Shown: piece after piece, positions 1 through 8,196 of the stretch
Position numbering within the stretch: the first letter of the stretch is position 1
Layout: each line of letters starts with the position of its first letter
NCBI GenBank assembly: GCA_937927415.1
Contig: CALBDS010000043.1
Coordinates: 180,749-244,748, forward strand
From: an uncultured Rhodospirillaceae bacterium
GTDB lineage: Bacteria; Pseudomonadota; Alphaproteobacteria; Azospirillales; Azospirillaceae
Length of the DNA: 64,000 nt
Direction of reading: 5' to 3'
Made by a program: the position numbers and the translations under genes
The notes under the pieces: generated by a model
What the model was told of the DNA's origin: nothing
What the model saw: only the letters and a program-made list of their open reading frames with translations
Databases searched by the model: none

Positions 1-129
1 ATCCGGCACCACCCGCTGAACCGTGTGCGACGGCACCCGGTTGCCGCTGTCGGCGGCACAGGCCACCGTCAACGCCAGAGCCATGAGAAAGGGTGTCCAG
101 CGCCTCAGGCGCCCGCGGTGATGAAACAT
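1..129 (-). CDS. Putative lipoprotein or secreted protein, N-terminal fragment
   Basis: Only the first 43 codons are inside the window; the gene runs off the left edge. The start is an ATG at 129, preceded on the minus strand by a good GGAAGG ribosome binding site. The peptide opens with a basic stretch (MFHHRGRLRRW), then a hydrophobic segment ending TVACAADSG, which looks like a signal peptide. The Cys could be a lipobox cysteine, although Thr at -3 is not ideal. The product cannot be identified from this fragment. It is divergent from the histidine kinase gene at 351. Confidence 0.6.
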   Translation of the reverse strand, partial: MFHHRGRLRRWTPFLMALALTVACAADSGNRVPSHTVQRVVPD

Positions 130-265
130 CGCCTTTCCTTCCCATAACCGACGTGAAAATCAATAGGCGATAGGCCAGAACAACGCTTGCGGAAAGGCTG
201 GCCGCAGCCGGTTAGACCCTATACGGACGGAAGTACACCGTTTGCTTTTCCCCCGTGGTCCCCCA

Positions 266-289
266 AACACTCTAAATACTCAAGGTTCC
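266..289 (-). promoter_or_regulatory. Possible EcfG-type (general stress) promoter
   Basis: Read on the minus strand, GGAAC is followed after 16 bases by GTT. This resembles the GGAAC-N16/17-cGTT pattern of alphaproteobacterial EcfG sigma factors. It lies about 137 nt upstream of the lipoprotein start at 129. The preferred C before GTT is a T here, so the match is imperfect. Confidence 0.25.
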
Positions 290-350
290 GCGGTGCTGCA
301 TACTCCTGCATCGCGTTCTCGGGGTTCCGCATCAGGACCAAGCACCGCCC

Positions 351-1043
351 ATGCTCAAGGACACACGGATCATGCCTGTCCATCTTCCCCCCGACCGGCC
401 CGGTGGCGGCGACGGGGAGGCCGATGATCCCCGTATGGCCCGCATCCGCGAGCTGGAAAGCGAGTTGCGGGAACTGCAGCACCGGGCCAAGAACAGCCTG
501 CAGCTGGTCCTCAGCCTGCTGAAGCTGCAAACCGGGCGCATCCGCGACCCCGACGCCCGCGCCGCCTATGAACAGACGCTGGTCCGCATCGAGGCGCTGG
601 CCATCCTCTACCGCCAGCTTCACGAGGCGGGATCCGGCACCCATGTGGCGCTCGGCCGTTATGTGGAGGCGCTGTGCGACACGGTGAAGGCTGGCACCCC
701 CGGCGGGCTGTCCACCATCCCCATCACCGTCACCGCCGAACCCATGGAGGTCGGGCTGTACGAGGCCATGCCCCTGGGCCTGATCGTGGCGGAACTGGTG
801 TCCAACAGCCTGCACCACGCCTTTCCCGATCAGGGATGGGTCCAGGTATCCCTGACCCACGCCGGGGAACAGCGCGGGCGTCTGGTGGTGGAGGACAACG
901 GCCGTCCCCTGCCCGCCGGCTTCGACACCACCGTCGATGACGGGCTGATGCTGGCCGAGGCGCTGGCCGCCCAGTTGGGCGACACGCTGGTGACCGAAAC
1001 GGACTCCACCGGCACCACCGCCGCCGTCAATTTCCCGCTGTAA
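351..1043 (+). CDS. Orphan cytoplasmic sensor histidine kinase, HisKA_2 type
   Basis: A 230-residue protein with a HisKA_2 dimerisation/phosphoacceptor motif (ELQHRAKNSLQ, His at about residue 44) and a HATPase region whose N-box reads VAELVSNSLHHAF near residue 148. There is no sensor domain, membrane segment or partner receiver gene nearby, so the input must come from another protein or an unseen ligand. Kinases of this family often act in light, stress or general-stress phosphorelays (family knowledge). The ATG at 372 is an alternative start: it has an AAGGA about 10 nt upstream, whereas the ATG at 351 has no clear ribosome binding site. Confidence 0.8.
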   Translation: MLKDTRIMPVHLPPDRPGGGDGEADDPRMARIRELESELRELQHRAKNSLQLVLSLLKLQTGRIRDPDARAAYEQTLVRIEALAILYRQLHEAGSGTHVALGRYVEALCDTVKAGTPGGLSTIPITVTAEPMEVGLYEAMPLGLIVAELVSNSLHHAFPDQGWVQVSLTHAGEQRGRLVVEDNGRPLPAGFDTTVDDGLMLAEALAAQLGDTLVTETDSTGTTAAVNFPL

Positions 1044-1069
1044 CACCGCGTCCGTCGCTGCCGCCCATG

Positions 1070-1095
1070 AAAAAAGGGGGGCCGAAGCCCCCCTT
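1070..1095 (-). terminator. Intrinsic terminator, best for cysK
   Basis: A 7-bp GC stem (GGGGGGC / GCCCCCC with a CGAA loop) is flanked by six A residues on the left. Read on the minus strand this is a hairpin followed by U6, fitting termination of cysK transcription. Read on the plus strand only TT follows, so it is a weaker end for the kinase gene. Confidence 0.7.
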
Positions 1096-1170
1096 CCATC
1101 CGGCGGTGCCGCCTTATTCCATCCAGCGAAAATCCTGACCTGCGGGCCACTGGCGTCAAATACGGCTTTC

Positions 1171-1346
1171 TTTTCCCTCTCCCCGCCGGGGAGAGGGCTG
1201 GGTGAGGGCCGGATTTCGCGCCGGAGGCCCGAAATCCGTTGCAAAGCAACCGCAAATCTGAGGTTTGGAGAGCCTTACGGCTCGATTTTCGGGCTATCGC
1301 GCGAAAATCGGCCCTCACCCCACCCTCTCCCGGGGCGGGAGAGGGC
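1171..1346. repeat. Multi-hairpin dispersed repeat, family A copy 1
   Basis: A roughly 175-bp mosaic of palindromes. An outer arm with CCCTCTCCCC / GGGGAGAGGG is followed by GTGAGGGCC, a hairpin around GGATTTCGCGC, then GTTGC-aaa-GCAAC, GAGCC-tta-CGGCTC, a hairpin around CGATTTTCGGGC, and a mirror-image right arm with CCCTCACCCC and CCCTCTCCCGGGGCGGGAGAGGG-like bases. The same order occurs at 37151-37322 and, inverted, at 56026-56212. No coding function is evident. The arms resemble rhizobial RIME / Brucella Bru-RS intergenic mosaics (from memory). Confidence 0.85.
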
Positions 1347-1395
1347 AAACGTGGCGCGATCGGAGGTCAGAGGTCAGAACTTTTCAGCTCTGGTA

Positions 1396-2355
1396 TTATT
1401 CCAGCCCCTCGAACAGGGCGGTGGACAGGTAACGCTCGGCAAAGCTGGGCAGGATCACCACGATCAGCTTGCCCTCGTTCTCCGGCCGGGCGCCGACTTC
1501 CAGCGCCGCGGCCAGGGCGGCACCGGAGGAGATGCCGACCGGGAAGGCGTCCAGGCGGGCGGCCTTGCGCGCCGTCTCGAACGCGCGCTGGTTGGAGATG
1601 CGCACCACCTCGTCGATGATGGCGGTGTTGAGGGTTTCCGGGACGAAACCGGCGCCGATGCCCTGGATCTTGTGCGGACCCGGCATGCCGCCCGACAGGA
1701 CCGGGCTGTCCTCCGGCTCCACCGCGATGGCCTTGAACGTCGGCTTGCGGGCCTTGATGACCTCGGAAATGCCGGTCAGGGTGCCGCCGGTGCCGACACC
1801 GGAGATCAGGAAGTCCACCTGCCCGTCGGTGTCCTTCCAGATTTCCTCCGCCGTCGTCTTGCGGTGGACCTCCGGGTTCGCCTGATTCTTGAACTGCTGG
1901 AGCATGTAGGTGTCGGAGCCGGTCGCCACCAGTTCCTCCGCCTTGCGGATCGCGCCCTTCATGCCCTCGGCCGCCGGGGTCAGAACCAGTTCCGCCCCCA
2001 GCAGCTTCAGCATCTTGCGCCGTTCGACCGACATGCTTTCCGGCATGGTCAGGATCAGCTTGTAGCCCTTGGCCGCGGCGACGAAGGCGAGCGCGATGCC
2101 GGTGTTGCCGGAGGTCGGTTCCACCAGGGTGGTGCGGCCGGGGGTGATCGCGCCCTCCGCTTCCGCCGCCTCGATCATGGCGCGGCCGATGCGGTCCTTC
2201 ACGCTGGCCAGCGGGTTGAAGAATTCCAGCTTGCCGACGATCTGGGCCTTGGACCCCGCCTCGTCCGCCAGACGCTTCAGGCGCACCAGCGGGGTGGCGC
2301 CGATGGTATCGACGATGCTGTCGTAGATCCGCCCGCGAAACTCAGACCCAGCCAT
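1396..2355 (-). CDS. cysK: Cysteine synthase A (O-acetylserine sulfhydrylase)
   Basis: A 319-residue PLP enzyme that makes L-cysteine from O-acetylserine and sulfide in the cytoplasm. The PLP lysine lies in NPLASVKDRIG, the phosphate/substrate loop is EPTSGNTGIA, and GVGTGGT and the GISSGAA serine loop are all present; the length is normal. The ATG at 2355 is preferred because GGGAG lies 8 nt upstream; an in-frame TTG at 2370 overlaps that site. The gene lies 75 bp downstream of an Rrf2-family regulator on the same strand, suggesting sulfur-responsive or Fe-S-responsive control. Confidence 0.96.
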   Translation of the reverse strand: MAGSEFRGRIYDSIVDTIGATPLVRLKRLADEAGSKAQIVGKLEFFNPLASVKDRIGRAMIEAAEAEGAITPGRTTLVEPTSGNTGIALAFVAAAKGYKLILTMPESMSVERRKMLKLLGAELVLTPAAEGMKGAIRKAEELVATGSDTYMLQQFKNQANPEVHRKTTAEEIWKDTDGQVDFLISGVGTGGTLTGISEVIKARKPTFKAIAVEPEDSPVLSGGMPGPHKIQGIGAGFVPETLNTAIIDEVVRISNQRAFETARKAARLDAFPVGISSGAALAAALEVGARPENEGKLIVVILPSFAERYLSTALFEGLE

Positions 2356-2430
2356 TCTTTTTACTCCCAAAAGACGTGATTTTGATCATTTCACACCTTG
2401 CAGCCGATTTTACCCGGTGCATGAGCGAAA

Positions 2431-2886
2431 TCAAATGCTAAAATCGATGCGTTCTTCGGTTTCGCTTTCCACACCCGCGGCGCGTGCGCGCATGCACAGG
2501 TCCTCGATGGTGATGGAATCGAGCTTGGCCATGCATTCGGTCTGCAGGTCGGTCCACACCGGCCGCACCACCAGATGGCCCAGCACGGAACCGGCGGGTT
2601 CCTCCACCGGGTCGGTGGCGGTTTCCATGGCCCGCACCACGCGGACGATTTCGCCCAGGTTGATCCGCCGCCGTTCGCGCGCCAGGCGGTAACCGCCGCG
2701 GGGGCCGCGCACGCCGGCCAGGATGCCTTCACGGACCAGTTGCTGGAGCACCTGTTCCAGATAACGCTTGGGGATGCCCTGGCGGCGGGTGATCTCGCCC
2801 GACTGCACCGGCTCGGTCCCGGCGTTGTAGGCGATGTCCAGCACCGCTTCGATGGCGAACATCAGCTTTTTCGAAATACGCAGCAT
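2431..2886 (-). CDS. Rrf2-family transcriptional regulator, CymR/IscR-like
   Basis: A 151-residue winged-helix regulator. The N-terminal HTH includes GEITRRQGIPKRYLEQVLQQL and the wing is GVRGPRGGYRLAR, both hallmarks of Rrf2 proteins. Only two C-terminal cysteines are seen (TEC, DLC), so the three-Cys [2Fe-2S] ligand set of IscR is incomplete. Immediately downstream is cysK. In Bacillus, the Rrf2 protein CymR partners physically with CysK to repress sulfur genes, so a similar circuit is plausible here but not shown. Confidence 0.88.
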   Translation of the reverse strand: MLRISKKLMFAIEAVLDIAYNAGTEPVQSGEITRRQGIPKRYLEQVLQQLVREGILAGVRGPRGGYRLARERRRINLGEIVRVVRAMETATDPVEEPAGSVLGHLVVRPVWTDLQTECMAKLDSITIEDLCMRARAAGVESETEERIDFSI

Positions 2887-2904
2887 CGCTCTTCCGCTTC
2901 CCCC

Positions 2905-3354
2905 TTATCGTCCCGTGGACCCGAACCCGCCCGTGCCGCGGGCGCTGGCGTCCAGGGTGTCGGTTTCCGTCCAGACGGCGCGCTCGTGACGGGCGACGAC
3001 CATCTGGGCGATGCGCTGGCCCCGTTCGACGGTGAAGGGGCTGCGGCCATGGTTGACGAGAATCACCCCCACCTCGCCGCGGTAATCGGCGTCGATGGTG
3101 CCGGGGGCGTTGAGCACCGTGACCCCATGCTTGAGCGCCAGACCCGAACGGGGCCGCACCTGCGCCTCGTACCCGGGGGGCAGCGCGATGGCCAGGCCGG
3201 TCGGCACCAGCACCCATTCCCCCGGCGGAATGGTCAGGGGGCTTTCCACCGCCGCCAGCAGGTCGAGGCCCGCCGAATCAGGGGTGGCATAATGGGGCAG
3301 CGGCAGATCCTCCCCATGGGGCAGGCGGCGGACCGCCACCGTCACGGTGCTCAT
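2905..3354 (-). CDS. dut: Deoxyuridine 5'-triphosphate nucleotidohydrolase (dUTPase)
   Basis: A 149-residue homotrimeric dUTPase that hydrolyses dUTP to dUMP and PPi, keeping uracil out of DNA and supplying dTMP synthesis. Family motifs run in order: SAGLDL, RPRSGLALK, the substrate loop with GTIDADYRGE, RGQRIAQMV and the C-terminal P-loop-like RGTGGFGSTGR. The ATG at 3354 overlaps the stop of coaBC as ATGA, so the two genes are translationally coupled. The coaBC-dut (dfp-dut) pairing is widespread in proteobacteria. Confidence 0.96.
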   Translation of the reverse strand: MSTVTVAVRRLPHGEDLPLPHYATPDSAGLDLLAAVESPLTIPPGEWVLVPTGLAIALPPGYEAQVRPRSGLALKHGVTVLNAPGTIDADYRGEVGVILVNHGRSPFTVERGQRIAQMVVARHERAVWTETDTLDASARGTGGFGSTGR

Positions 3355-4595
3355 ACGGTGTCTCCGGTCTGGATGGTTGGAAGATGCTCGGCGATGGCGC
3401 GGGCCAGCCGCTCCGCCACCGCCTCCTTGCTCATGGTCGGCCAGGATTCCTCCGCACCGTCGGCGCGGATGACGTGGACCGTGTTGGCGTCGCCGCCAAA
3501 GGTCTGGGTGCCCAGCCCCACATCGTTGGCGACGATCCAGTCGCAGCCCTTGCGCAGCCGCTTGGCGCGGGCATAGGCCGCCACGTCGCGGGTTTCGGCG
3601 GCGAACCCCACCACCAGCGCCGGGCGCCTCTCCCCCTTGGACAGGGTGGCGAGGATGTCGGGATTTTCCTCCAGCTCCAGCACCGGCGGACCGCCGCCGT
3701 CCTTCTTCAGCTTGTGGCCGGCGGCCCCCTTGACGCGCCAGTCGGCGACGGCGGCGGCGCACACCGCCACATCGGCCGGCAGCGCCGCCCGGCAGGCGTC
3801 GAGCATCTGCTGCGCCGATTCGACGGCGACGGTGGTGCAGCCCGGCGGATCGGGCAGCCGCACCGGCCCACTGACCAGCGTCACATCGGCCCCCAGCCGG
3901 GCCAGGGCCGCGGCGATGGCGTGCCCCTGCTTGCCCGACGAGCGGTTGGCGATGTAGCGCACCGGGTCGATGGCCTCCACCGTCGGGCCGCTGGTGACCA
4001 GCGCCCGCCGCCCGGCCAGCGGACGCGGCGCGGCCTGTTCGGCGAAGAAGGCGGCGATGGCGGCGACGATCTCCAGCGGTTCGGCCATGCGGCCGGGGCC
4101 GTATTCGCCGCACGCCATATCGCCGTCGTTGGGGCCGACGCGGCGCACGCCGCGGCGCTCCAGCGTGGCCAGATTGGCCTGGGTCGCCGGGTGCAGCCAC
4201 ATGCGCACGTTCATGGCCGGGGCGATCAACACCGGCTTGTCGGTGGCCAGCAGGGCCGTGGCGGCCAGATCATCGGCCATGCCGGCGGCCATGCGCGCCA
4301 TCAGATCGGCGGTGGCCGGAGCCACCACCACCAGATCGGCGTCCCGCGACAACTGGATGTGGCCCATGCTGGATTCGTCGGTCAGCGACCACAGATCCTG
4401 ATACACCGTGTCGCCGGTCAGCGCCTGCACCGACAGCGGCGTGACGAACCGCGCCCCCGCCGCGGTCAGGATGGCCCGCACCGAGGCCCCCCGCTCCTTC
4501 AGCCGGCGGATGAGGTCAAGGGACTTGTAGGCGGCGATGCCGCCCGCGATGACCAGCAAAATCCGCTTGCCGGCAAGCGGAAAGGAGTCGGGCAC
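3351..4595 (-). CDS. coaBC: Bifunctional phosphopantothenoylcysteine decarboxylase / phosphopantothenate-cysteine ligase
   Basis: A 414-residue fused coenzyme A biosynthesis enzyme. The N-terminal CoaC flavoprotein half shows GGIAAYKSLDLIRRL, the active-site His in MGHIQLSRDAD and the PAMN motif (APAMNVRMW). The C-terminal CoaB half shows VTSGPTVEAIDPVRYI, NRSSGKQG, and the conserved KLKK and VVGFAAET segments. A GTG at 4595 with GAGG about 7 nt upstream gives the usual family length; a longer frame reaches 4697 but adds an unconserved 34-residue leader. It is the first gene of a two-gene operon with dut. Confidence 0.95.
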   Translation of the reverse strand: MPDSFPLAGKRILLVIAGGIAAYKSLDLIRRLKERGASVRAILTAAGARFVTPLSVQALTGDTVYQDLWSLTDESSMGHIQLSRDADLVVVAPATADLMARMAAGMADDLAATALLATDKPVLIAPAMNVRMWLHPATQANLATLERRGVRRVGPNDGDMACGEYGPGRMAEPLEIVAAIAAFFAEQAAPRPLAGRRALVTSGPTVEAIDPVRYIANRSSGKQGHAIAAALARLGADVTLVSGPVRLPDPPGCTTVAVESAQQMLDACRAALPADVAVCAAAVADWRVKGAAGHKLKKDGGGPPVLELEENPDILATLSKGERRPALVVGFAAETRDVAAYARAKRLRKGCDWIVANDVGLGTQTFGGDANTVHVIRADGAEESWPTMSKEAVAERLARAIAEHLPTIQTGDTV

Positions 4596-4872
4596 GGCGC
4601 ACCTCGGGCAAGGGGTGGAACGGACGGGATCGGTTTGACAGTTTTCTGTGTGGAATTCAAATATTCCATCACACGGCACCGGACAAGAGCGACGCAACGC
4701 ACAAGGCTGAGTCGCGAAATCCGGGGGTCACGCCCGCCGCACCCCCGATGCGCCCCGGCGGGCGGTCATCGCAGGAGGGGTGCAGGCGATTAATTCCTGG
4801 CATCTCTCGTGCGTCGGTTGTAGCGTCGGAAATCGGTCGATTTATTCTCAATACGCCGTTAATTTGGGTGTC

Positions 4873-6261
4873 ATGGTCGCCGCCACATCCATCCTTCTCG
4901 TCGAAGACACGCCTTCGCTTGCCCGTGTCTACGTCGAATATCTCAAGAAAGAAGCGTTCACCGTCGTTTCGGTCGAAACCGGCGCGGACGCGCTGGCGGC
5001 TGTGGACGACGGGGCGCCGCGGGTGGTCCTGCTGGACCTCCAGCTTCCCGACATGCACGGAATGGATGTGCTGAAGCACATCGCGGCCCAGGGGTTGCCC
5101 TGCGCGGTGGTGGTCATCACCGCCCACGGGTCGGTCAGCGTGGCGGTGGAGGCGATGCGCTACGGCGCCTATGACTTCCTGGTCAAGCCCTTCACGGCGG
5201 AGCGGCTGACCATCACCGTCCGCAACGCCATGGAACGGCTGCGGCTGGCGCAGATCGTCGATACCTATCAGCGCGACCTGGGGCGCGACCGTTACCATGG
5301 CTTCATCGGCTCGTCGCTGACGATGCAGGCGGTCTATCGAATCGTGGACAGCGCGGCGTCGAGCAAGGCCACCGTGTTCATCACCGGCGAATCGGGCACC
5401 GGCAAGGAGGTCTGCGCGGAAGCCATCCACCGGCAAAGCCCGCGGCGGGACAAGCCCTTCGTCGCCATCAACTGCGGCGCCATCCCCAAGGATCTCATGG
5501 AAAGCGAGATCTTCGGGCACATGAAGGGGGCGTTCACCGGCGCCATTTCCGACCGCGAGGGGGCGGCGGCGCGGGCCGAGGGCGGCACGCTGTTCCTGGA
5601 TGAAATCTGCGAGATGGAGCCGAACCTCCAGACCAAGCTCTTGCGCTTCATCCAGACCGGCACCTTCACCCCCGTGGGCGGCTCGCGGCTGGAAAAGGTG
5701 GATCTGCGCATCATCTGCGCCACCAACCGCGATCCCCTGAAAGAGGTGGAAGAGGGCCGGTTCCGCGAAGATCTCTATTACCGCCTGCACGTGATTCCCA
5801 TCCACCTGCCCCCTTTGCGGGAGCGGGAGGACGACGTGCTGGAAATCGCCCGCGGCTATCTGCAGGAATACGCCGCGGAGGAGAGCAAGGGCTTCCGCCG
5901 CTTCGACCCCGAAACCGAACACATCCTGCGCACCTACCACTGGCCGGGCAACGTGCGCCAGGTGCAGAACGTCATCCGCAATGTGGTGGTGCTGCACGAC
6001 GGCGACAGCGTGCTGCCCGAAATGCTGCCCCCGCCGCTGGGCCGGCAGGGGCGCACCCCCCCGCCCCAGGCCGCCGCCGCCGCCGCCGCCCCGTCCGGCC
6101 CCCGCCCGGTCAAACCACTGTGGCAGGTGGAAAAGGACGCCATCGAAGGCGCCATCGAGGCGTGCGACGGCAACATTCCCCGCGCCGCCGCCCTGCTGGA
6201 GATCAGCGCCTCCACCATCTACCGCAAGCGTCTGACGTGGCAGGCGGAAGGCAAGCTCTGA
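4873..6261 (+). CDS. Sigma-54-dependent response regulator, LuxO/NtrC type
   Basis: A 462-residue activator with three domains. The receiver (1-120) has phosphoacceptor Asp55 in LLDLQLPD and the switch Lys in FLVKPF. The AAA+ domain (about 143-370) has Walker A GESGTGKE at about 172-179, the sigma-54 contact loop GAFTGA at 219-224, the Walker B segment GGTLFLDE and the arginine-finger region FREDLYYRL. A Fis-type HTH (AAALLEISASTIYRK) ends the protein after an Ala/Pro linker. No kinase partner is adjacent. The frame is open back to 4780, so a start further upstream is possible. Confidence 0.92.
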   Translation: MVAATSILLVEDTPSLARVYVEYLKKEAFTVVSVETGADALAAVDDGAPRVVLLDLQLPDMHGMDVLKHIAAQGLPCAVVVITAHGSVSVAVEAMRYGAYDFLVKPFTAERLTITVRNAMERLRLAQIVDTYQRDLGRDRYHGFIGSSLTMQAVYRIVDSAASSKATVFITGESGTGKEVCAEAIHRQSPRRDKPFVAINCGAIPKDLMESEIFGHMKGAFTGAISDREGAAARAEGGTLFLDEICEMEPNLQTKLLRFIQTGTFTPVGGSRLEKVDLRIICATNRDPLKEVEEGRFREDLYYRLHVIPIHLPPLREREDDVLEIARGYLQEYAAEESKGFRRFDPETEHILRTYHWPGNVRQVQNVIRNVVVLHDGDSVLPEMLPPPLGRQGRTPPPQAAAAAAAPSGPRPVKPLWQVEKDAIEGAIEACDGNIPRAAALLEISASTIYRKRLTWQAEGKL

Positions 6262-6263
6262 CC

Positions 6264-7121
6264 GTGGGCGCCACCACCACCGTGCGCACGCTCCGCCGTC
6301 TGGCGGAGGAACGCCTGACCGCCGCCGGGGTGGACACCCCGGCGCTGGATGCCCGCCTGCTGCTGGAACACGCGCTGGGGCTGGACCGCAGCGGCCTGCT
6401 GGCCCGTGCCGACGATGCGGTGGCGGCGGCGGACGCCGCCCGCGCCATCGCCCTGATCGAACGGCGGGCGGGGCGGGAACCCGTGTCGCGCATCATCGGC
6501 GAGCGGGGGTTCTGGACGCTGGACCTGACGCTGGCCCCCGACACGCTGGACCCCCGCCCCGACACCGAAACGGTGGTGGAGGCGGTGCTGAACAGCCTGC
6601 CCGACCGGAACGCGCCGGTGCGCATCCTGGATCTGGGCACCGGCAGCGGCTGCATCCTGCTGGCGCTGCTGGCGGAGTTGCCCGCCGCGCGCGGGCTGGG
6701 CATCGACATCAGCCCCGGCGCCGTGGCCGCGGCCACCGCCAACGCCGCCCGCAACGGCCTGTCGGACCGCGCCCGTTTCCAGACCGGCCACTGGGGCTGC
6801 GGGCTGACGGAACGCTTCGACCGGGTGGTGTCCAACCCCCCCTACATCCCCAGCGCCACCATCGCCGGGCTGGAGCCGGAAGTGCGCCTGCACGACCCCC
6901 TGCGCGCCCTGGACGGCGGCGGCGACGGGCTGGACGCCTATCGGGCGCTGGCGGCACAGGTGCCGGATCTGCTGGTCCCCGGCGGGCTGGCGGCGTTCGA
7001 GGTGGGCGCCGGGCAGGATGCCGACGTGGCCGCCCTGATGACCGCCGCCGGGATGGAACTGGACGGCATCCACCGCGACCTTGGCGGCGTTTCCCGCTGC
7101 GTGTGTGTGCGCAAACGCTGA
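6264..7121 (+). CDS. prmC: Peptide chain release factor N5-glutamine methyltransferase
   Basis: A 285-residue SAM-dependent methyltransferase of the HemK/PrmC family, which methylates the GGQ glutamine of RF1/RF2. The SAM motif is ILDLGTGSGCI and the catalytic NPPY motif sits in SNPPYIPS. The start is a GTG two bases after the stop of the response-regulator gene. prfA, the usual upstream neighbour in alphaproteobacteria, is not adjacent here, but the downstream DUF4167 gene is a typical alphaproteobacterial companion. Confidence 0.93.
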   Translation: MGATTTVRTLRRLAEERLTAAGVDTPALDARLLLEHALGLDRSGLLARADDAVAAADAARAIALIERRAGREPVSRIIGERGFWTLDLTLAPDTLDPRPDTETVVEAVLNSLPDRNAPVRILDLGTGSGCILLALLAELPAARGLGIDISPGAVAAATANAARNGLSDRARFQTGHWGCGLTERFDRVVSNPPYIPSATIAGLEPEVRLHDPLRALDGGGDGLDAYRALAAQVPDLLVPGGLAAFEVGAGQDADVAALMTAAGMELDGIHRDLGGVSRCVCVRKR

Positions 7122-7403
7122 CAAAGAGGGGGAAACCCTAAAAAACGGTTGGATTGGGGCGTTCAAGCGGCTAGGGTGCGGGACGGCGCGAATCCGAGAC
7201 CGGGCGGGTGATAACCCCCCCGCGGCGTTTCCAAGGGAGCAGCCCCCAACAGGCGGTTCCGCCGGGATGGAAACCGGAACACGTCATTTATGAATCCCCG
7301 CAACCGACCCGCGGCCAGGATGCCGCGGCGGGCCAGGTGGCCATGCCGCCACCGGAGCGCGCGAGGGCGATGCATATCTCTTGCATGGGACCCCTAGACC
7401 CGG
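7122..7403. other. Non-coding spacer before the DUF4167 gene
   Basis: The 282 bp between prmC and the DUF4167 gene hold no open frame with coding character. Several short GC-rich inverted segments are visible (for example around 7205-7225), but no recognisable riboswitch, tRNA or promoter consensus. Confidence 0.4.
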
Positions 7404-7883
7404 ATGAGACAAGGACCGAACAACAGGCGTTCGCGCAACCGTGGCGGTGGAAGCAACAACGGCGGCGGGGGCAACGGCGGCGGTGGTGGCGGCGGCGGAA
7501 ACAACAACCCTGGCCGCCGCCAGAACGTGCCGTTGCGTCACCAGACCTTCGACAGCAACGGCCCGGACGTGCGTATTCGCGGCAACGCGTGGCAAGTCCA
7601 TGAAAAATATCAGACTCTGGCGCGCGATGCCGCCACCGCGGGCGACCGGGTGATGGCCGAGAACTATCTGCAGCACGCCGAGCATTATTTCCGCATCATC
7701 AACCAGATCCAGGAAGCCGAAAACCGGCAGCGGGAAAGCCGTGGCGGCAATCCCGGCGGCGGTGGCGGCAACCCCGGCTTCAACACGGCCGCTCCCCAGC
7801 CCGGGGGGGACGAGGACGACTCCGGTGCGGAAAACGAAGACGGCGGCGACGCCGGAACCGAACGGACGGCGATCAACGCCTGA
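7404..7883 (+). CDS. DUF4167 domain protein, Gly/Asn-rich
   Basis: A 159-residue protein. It starts with a basic, low-complexity Arg/Asn/Gly tract (residues 1-40, including runs of five to eight Gly). The conserved DUF4167 core follows (residues 50-110) with VRIRGNAWQVHEKYQTLARDA and ENYLQHAEHYFRI. The tail is disordered and acidic (GDEDDSGAENEDGGD). It is probably a nucleic-acid-associated protein because of the RNA-binding-like N-terminus, but no function is established. The position downstream of prmC is conserved in alphaproteobacteria. Confidence 0.85.
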   Translation: MRQGPNNRRSRNRGGGSNNGGGGNGGGGGGGGNNNPGRRQNVPLRHQTFDSNGPDVRIRGNAWQVHEKYQTLARDAATAGDRVMAENYLQHAEHYFRIINQIQEAENRQRESRGGNPGGGGGNPGFNTAAPQPGGDEDDSGAENEDGGDAGTERTAINA

Positions 7884-7983
7884 TCCGGGCCGGTCAATGG
7901 TATGAACCGGGCCGCTGTTGATGGGAAAAGCCCATGAAACCGGGATTTCCCGCAGTTTTATGGGTCGGGGCCGCTGCCGGGCG

Positions 7984-8012
7984 TTGACTTGCGCGGCGGT
8001 CCTCTCTATAGA
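7984..8012 (+). promoter_or_regulatory. Sigma-70 promoter of the rpmH-rnpA-yidD-yidC operon
   Basis: TTGACT at 7984-7989 and TATAGA at 8007-8012 are separated by exactly 17 bp, a near-consensus housekeeping promoter. Transcription should start near 8019, giving a leader of about 38 nt before the rpmH GTG. Confidence 0.8.
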
Positions 8013-8056
8013 GCGTGGCTCGTTTTTCCTGTGATGATGTTACGGAGTATTGTGTC

Positions 8057-8191
8057 GTGAAACGCACGTTCCAGCCGAGCAAGCTCGTCCGCAAGCGCCG
8101 GCACGGCTTCCGCGCCCGCATGGCCACCGTGGGCGGCCGCAAGGTCCTGGCCCGTCGCCGCGCCCAGGGCCGCAAGGTTCTCTGCGCCTGA
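8057..8191 (+). CDS. rpmH: 50S ribosomal protein L34
   Basis: A 44-residue, very basic ribosomal protein beginning KRTFQPSKLVRKRRHGFR after a GTG start. The conserved GFRARMAT core and the C-terminal arginine-rich end (LARRRAQGRKVL) are intact. ACGGAG at 8042-8047 supplies the ribosome binding site. This is the first gene of the rpmH-rnpA-yidD-yidC operon. Confidence 0.97.
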   Translation: MKRTFQPSKLVRKRRHGFRARMATVGGRKVLARRRAQGRKVLCA

Positions 8192-8196
8192 CCGCG

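Noticed and set aside
4873..6261. The sigma-54 activator as NifA controlling fixABCX
   Set aside because: It begins with a phosphorylatable receiver domain and lacks the GAF domain and the Cys-linker of alphaproteobacterial NifA.
7122..7403. Possible structured RNA or riboswitch upstream of the DUF4167 gene
   Set aside because: Some short hairpins are visible but no known riboswitch motif or conserved core could be identified.
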